Shown here piece by piece: positions 62,720 through 64,000 of a stretch of DNA of 64,000 bases. The position numbers and the translations under genes are program-made. The DNA is from Paraplanobispora takensis (lineage in GTDB: Bacteria; Actinomycetota; Actinomycetes; Streptosporangiales; Streptosporangiaceae): positions 1 to 64,000 of the forward strand of contig NZ_BOOK01000038.1 in the NCBI RefSeq assembly GCF_016863195.1, given 5' to 3'. Position 1 is the stretch's first letter, and each line of letters opens with the position of its first letter. Under the pieces are notes generated by a model. The model saw only the letters and a list, made by a program, of their open reading frames with translations. It did no database searches and was not told where the DNA came from.

Positions 62720-62736
62720 CCGCGGTGACACCGCGG
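62720..62736 (+). terminator. Short hairpin after the 39-residue gene
   Basis: CCGCGG-TGACA-CCGCGG, 3 bp after the stop. Weak but well placed. Confidence 0.4.
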
Positions 62737-62823
62737 CGGCTCCGGCCGGCCCTGCGGGCGCACGACCCGCCCGGGAACGCCGTCGCCGCGCGCAACGTCC
62801 CCGCCCGCCGCTGAAGTGACCCA

Positions 62824-62862
62824 TGATCGGGCGGCCGGGGGCATCTTCCGGCCGCCCGATCA
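62824..62862 (+). terminator. 15-bp hairpin just before the tricorn gene
   Basis: Perfect 15-bp stem TGATCGGGCGGCCGG (62824-62838) with 62848-62862 and a 9-base loop. It ends 2 bp before the ribosome site GGAG of the next gene. It could be an upstream terminator or a leader structure that controls translation. Confidence 0.5.
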
Positions 62863-62874
62863 CGGAGTGACACG

Positions 62875-64000
62875 ATGTCCGCCTACCTGCGCTTCCCGAC
62901 GATCTTCGGTGACGTCGTCGTCTTCGCCGCCGAGGACGACCTGTGGATGGTGCCCGCCTCCGGCGGGCGGGCCTTCCGGCTCACCGCGGGCGTGGCCGAG
63001 GCGGGTTACCCCCGCTTCTCCCCGCGCGGCGACCAACTGGCCTTCGCCGGTCGCGAGGAGGGACCGGAGGAGGTCTACGTGATGCCCGCCGACGGGGGTT
63101 CGGCCCGGCGCGTCACCTACCACGGAGTCCGCTCCACGGTCACCGGCTGGGACCCCGACGGGGCGATCGTCTACGCCAGCGACGAGGGCCAGCCCTTCGA
63201 GGGCCAGCGGTGGCTGCACCGGGTCCTGCCGCACGGCGCGCCCGAGCGCCTGCCGTACGGCCCGGCCAACACCATCTCCTACGGCCCGCAGATCGTGATC
63301 GGCCGCAACACCGCCGACCCGGCCCGCTGGAAGCGCTACCGCGGCGGCACCGTCGGCGACCTGTGGATCGGCACCGGGCAGGACTTCCGGCGGCTGATCA
63401 CGCTGCCGGGCAACCTCGCCTCCCCCTGCTGGGCGGGAGACCGCGTCTACTTCATCTCCGACCACGAGGAGATCGGCAACGTCTACTCCTGCACGGCCGA
63501 CGGCGGGGACCTGCGCCGCCACACCGACCACCGCGACTACTACGCCCGCAACCTGTCCGGCGACGGCCGCAGGCTGGTCTACCACGCCGGAGGCGAGCTC
63601 CATCTCATCGAGGACGGGCGATCTCTCCACGTCCCGGTGAGCCTGCGCAGCTCGCGCACCCAGCGCAACCGCCGCTTCGTCCCGGCCGCGAGCTTCCTCG
63701 ACAGCGCCATCCTCAGCCCCGACGGCAGCGGGCTGGCGATCACCACCCGCGGCAAGGCCTTCTCCTTCGCCGCCTGGGAGGGCCCGGTCCGTCAGCACGG
63801 CTCCTCCTCGGGTGTCCGCTATCGGCTGCTGACCTGGCTCAACGACGGAGAGCGGCTGATCACCGCCGCCAGCGACGAGGGCGACCGCGAGGTCCTGACC
63901 GTGATCGCCGCCGACGGCGCCGCCCCGCCGGTGCGGCTCGACCACCTCGACACCGGACGGGTCACCTCCCTGGAGGTCTCCCCCAAGGCCGACCTGGTCG
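62875..64000 (+). CDS. Tricorn protease-like S41 peptidase, N-terminal part
   Basis: At least 375 residues, open at the right end. The sequence MSAYLRFPTIFGDVVVFAAE, DDLWMVPASGGRAFRLTAG and repeated blades (GYPRFSPRGDQLAFAGREEG; AILSPDGSGLAITTRGKAFS) match the six- and seven-bladed beta-propellers of tricorn proteases. The PDZ and catalytic S41 domains would lie beyond the window. Tricorn degrades oligopeptides made by the proteasome or Clp proteases in the cytoplasm. GGAG precedes the ATG. Partial, so activity cannot be judged. Confidence 0.9.
   Translation, partial: MSAYLRFPTIFGDVVVFAAEDDLWMVPASGGRAFRLTAGVAEAGYPRFSPRGDQLAFAGREEGPEEVYVMPADGGSARRVTYHGVRSTVTGWDPDGAIVYASDEGQPFEGQRWLHRVLPHGAPERLPYGPANTISYGPQIVIGRNTADPARWKRYRGGTVGDLWIGTGQDFRRLITLPGNLASPCWAGDRVYFISDHEEIGNVYSCTADGGDLRRHTDHRDYYARNLSGDGRRLVYHAGGELHLIEDGRSLHVPVSLRSSRTQRNRRFVPAASFLDSAILSPDGSGLAITTRGKAFSFAAWEGPVRQHGSSSGVRYRLLTWLNDGERLITAASDEGDREVLTVIAADGAAPPVRLDHLDTGRVTSLEVSPKADLV

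Overview
The window is very GC-rich DNA with frequent GTG starts, tight ATGA/GTGA gene overlaps and actinobacterial families throughout (DUF3040, GAF/HATPase regulators, ECF42 sigma factor with a YCII partner, EfeUO, tricorn protease, DosS-type kinase). It is a chromosomal segment of a filamentous actinomycete, most likely Streptosporangiales; the order is an inference and no rRNA or tRNA gene is present to anchor it.

Region 1-26 kb is a redox/hypoxia island that resembles the DosR dormancy regulon of mycobacteria: a minus-strand operon of tandem universal stress proteins, a CBS-BON protein and a SulP transporter (0.1-4.5 kb); a MarR/pirin/nitroreductase group (5.8-7.9 kb); an orphan DosS-like GAF-GAF histidine kinase (9.9-11.6 kb); an Acg-type nitroreductase with a second CBS-BON protein (11.7-13.5 kb); a complete narGHJI nitrate reductase operon (13.8-20.5 kb); narK (22-23.2 kb); and a second Acg-type nitroreductase (23.4-24.3 kb). 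DosR/OsdR-like boxes lie in front of the USP operon, between CBS and narG (three boxes spaced by 42 and 21 bp), in front of the second nitroreductase (an identical 14-mer to that of the USP operon) and at the left edge. No LuxR-type response regulator is in the window, so the regulator must be elsewhere. The island also holds decayed pieces: a relaxase domain without helicase, a truncated DUF4389 protein and a broken ABC-2 exporter.

Region 24.5-48 kb is mixed housekeeping and signalling: amidase, diguanylate cyclase with I-site, SDR, an OmpR-type two-component pair, a class C-like serine hydrolase, a glutamine methyltransferase, a stand-alone ClpX with an altered IGF loop, an iron-box controlled EfeUO importer, MarR, SGNH hydrolase, RsbW/STAS regulators, LysE exporter, a GAF protein divergent from a response regulator/hybrid kinase pair, an AlkZ-like glycosylase, a MOSC protein and a tyrosine recombinase.

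Region 48.8-64 kb contains a peptide ABC transporter operon (binding protein, DppB, fused DppC-DppD, DppF) facing a TetR gene across a perfect 22-bp palindrome; a YCII-ECF42 pair with a candidate ECF42 promoter; a candidate structured small RNA with its own promoter element and terminator; PlsC; a penicillin-binding protein; an MGT glycosyltransferase facing a TetR gene; DUF3040; a 39-residue basic protein; and the start of a tricorn protease that runs off the right end. Short tandem repeats of 10, 38 and 41 bp sit in intergenic spaces of this half.
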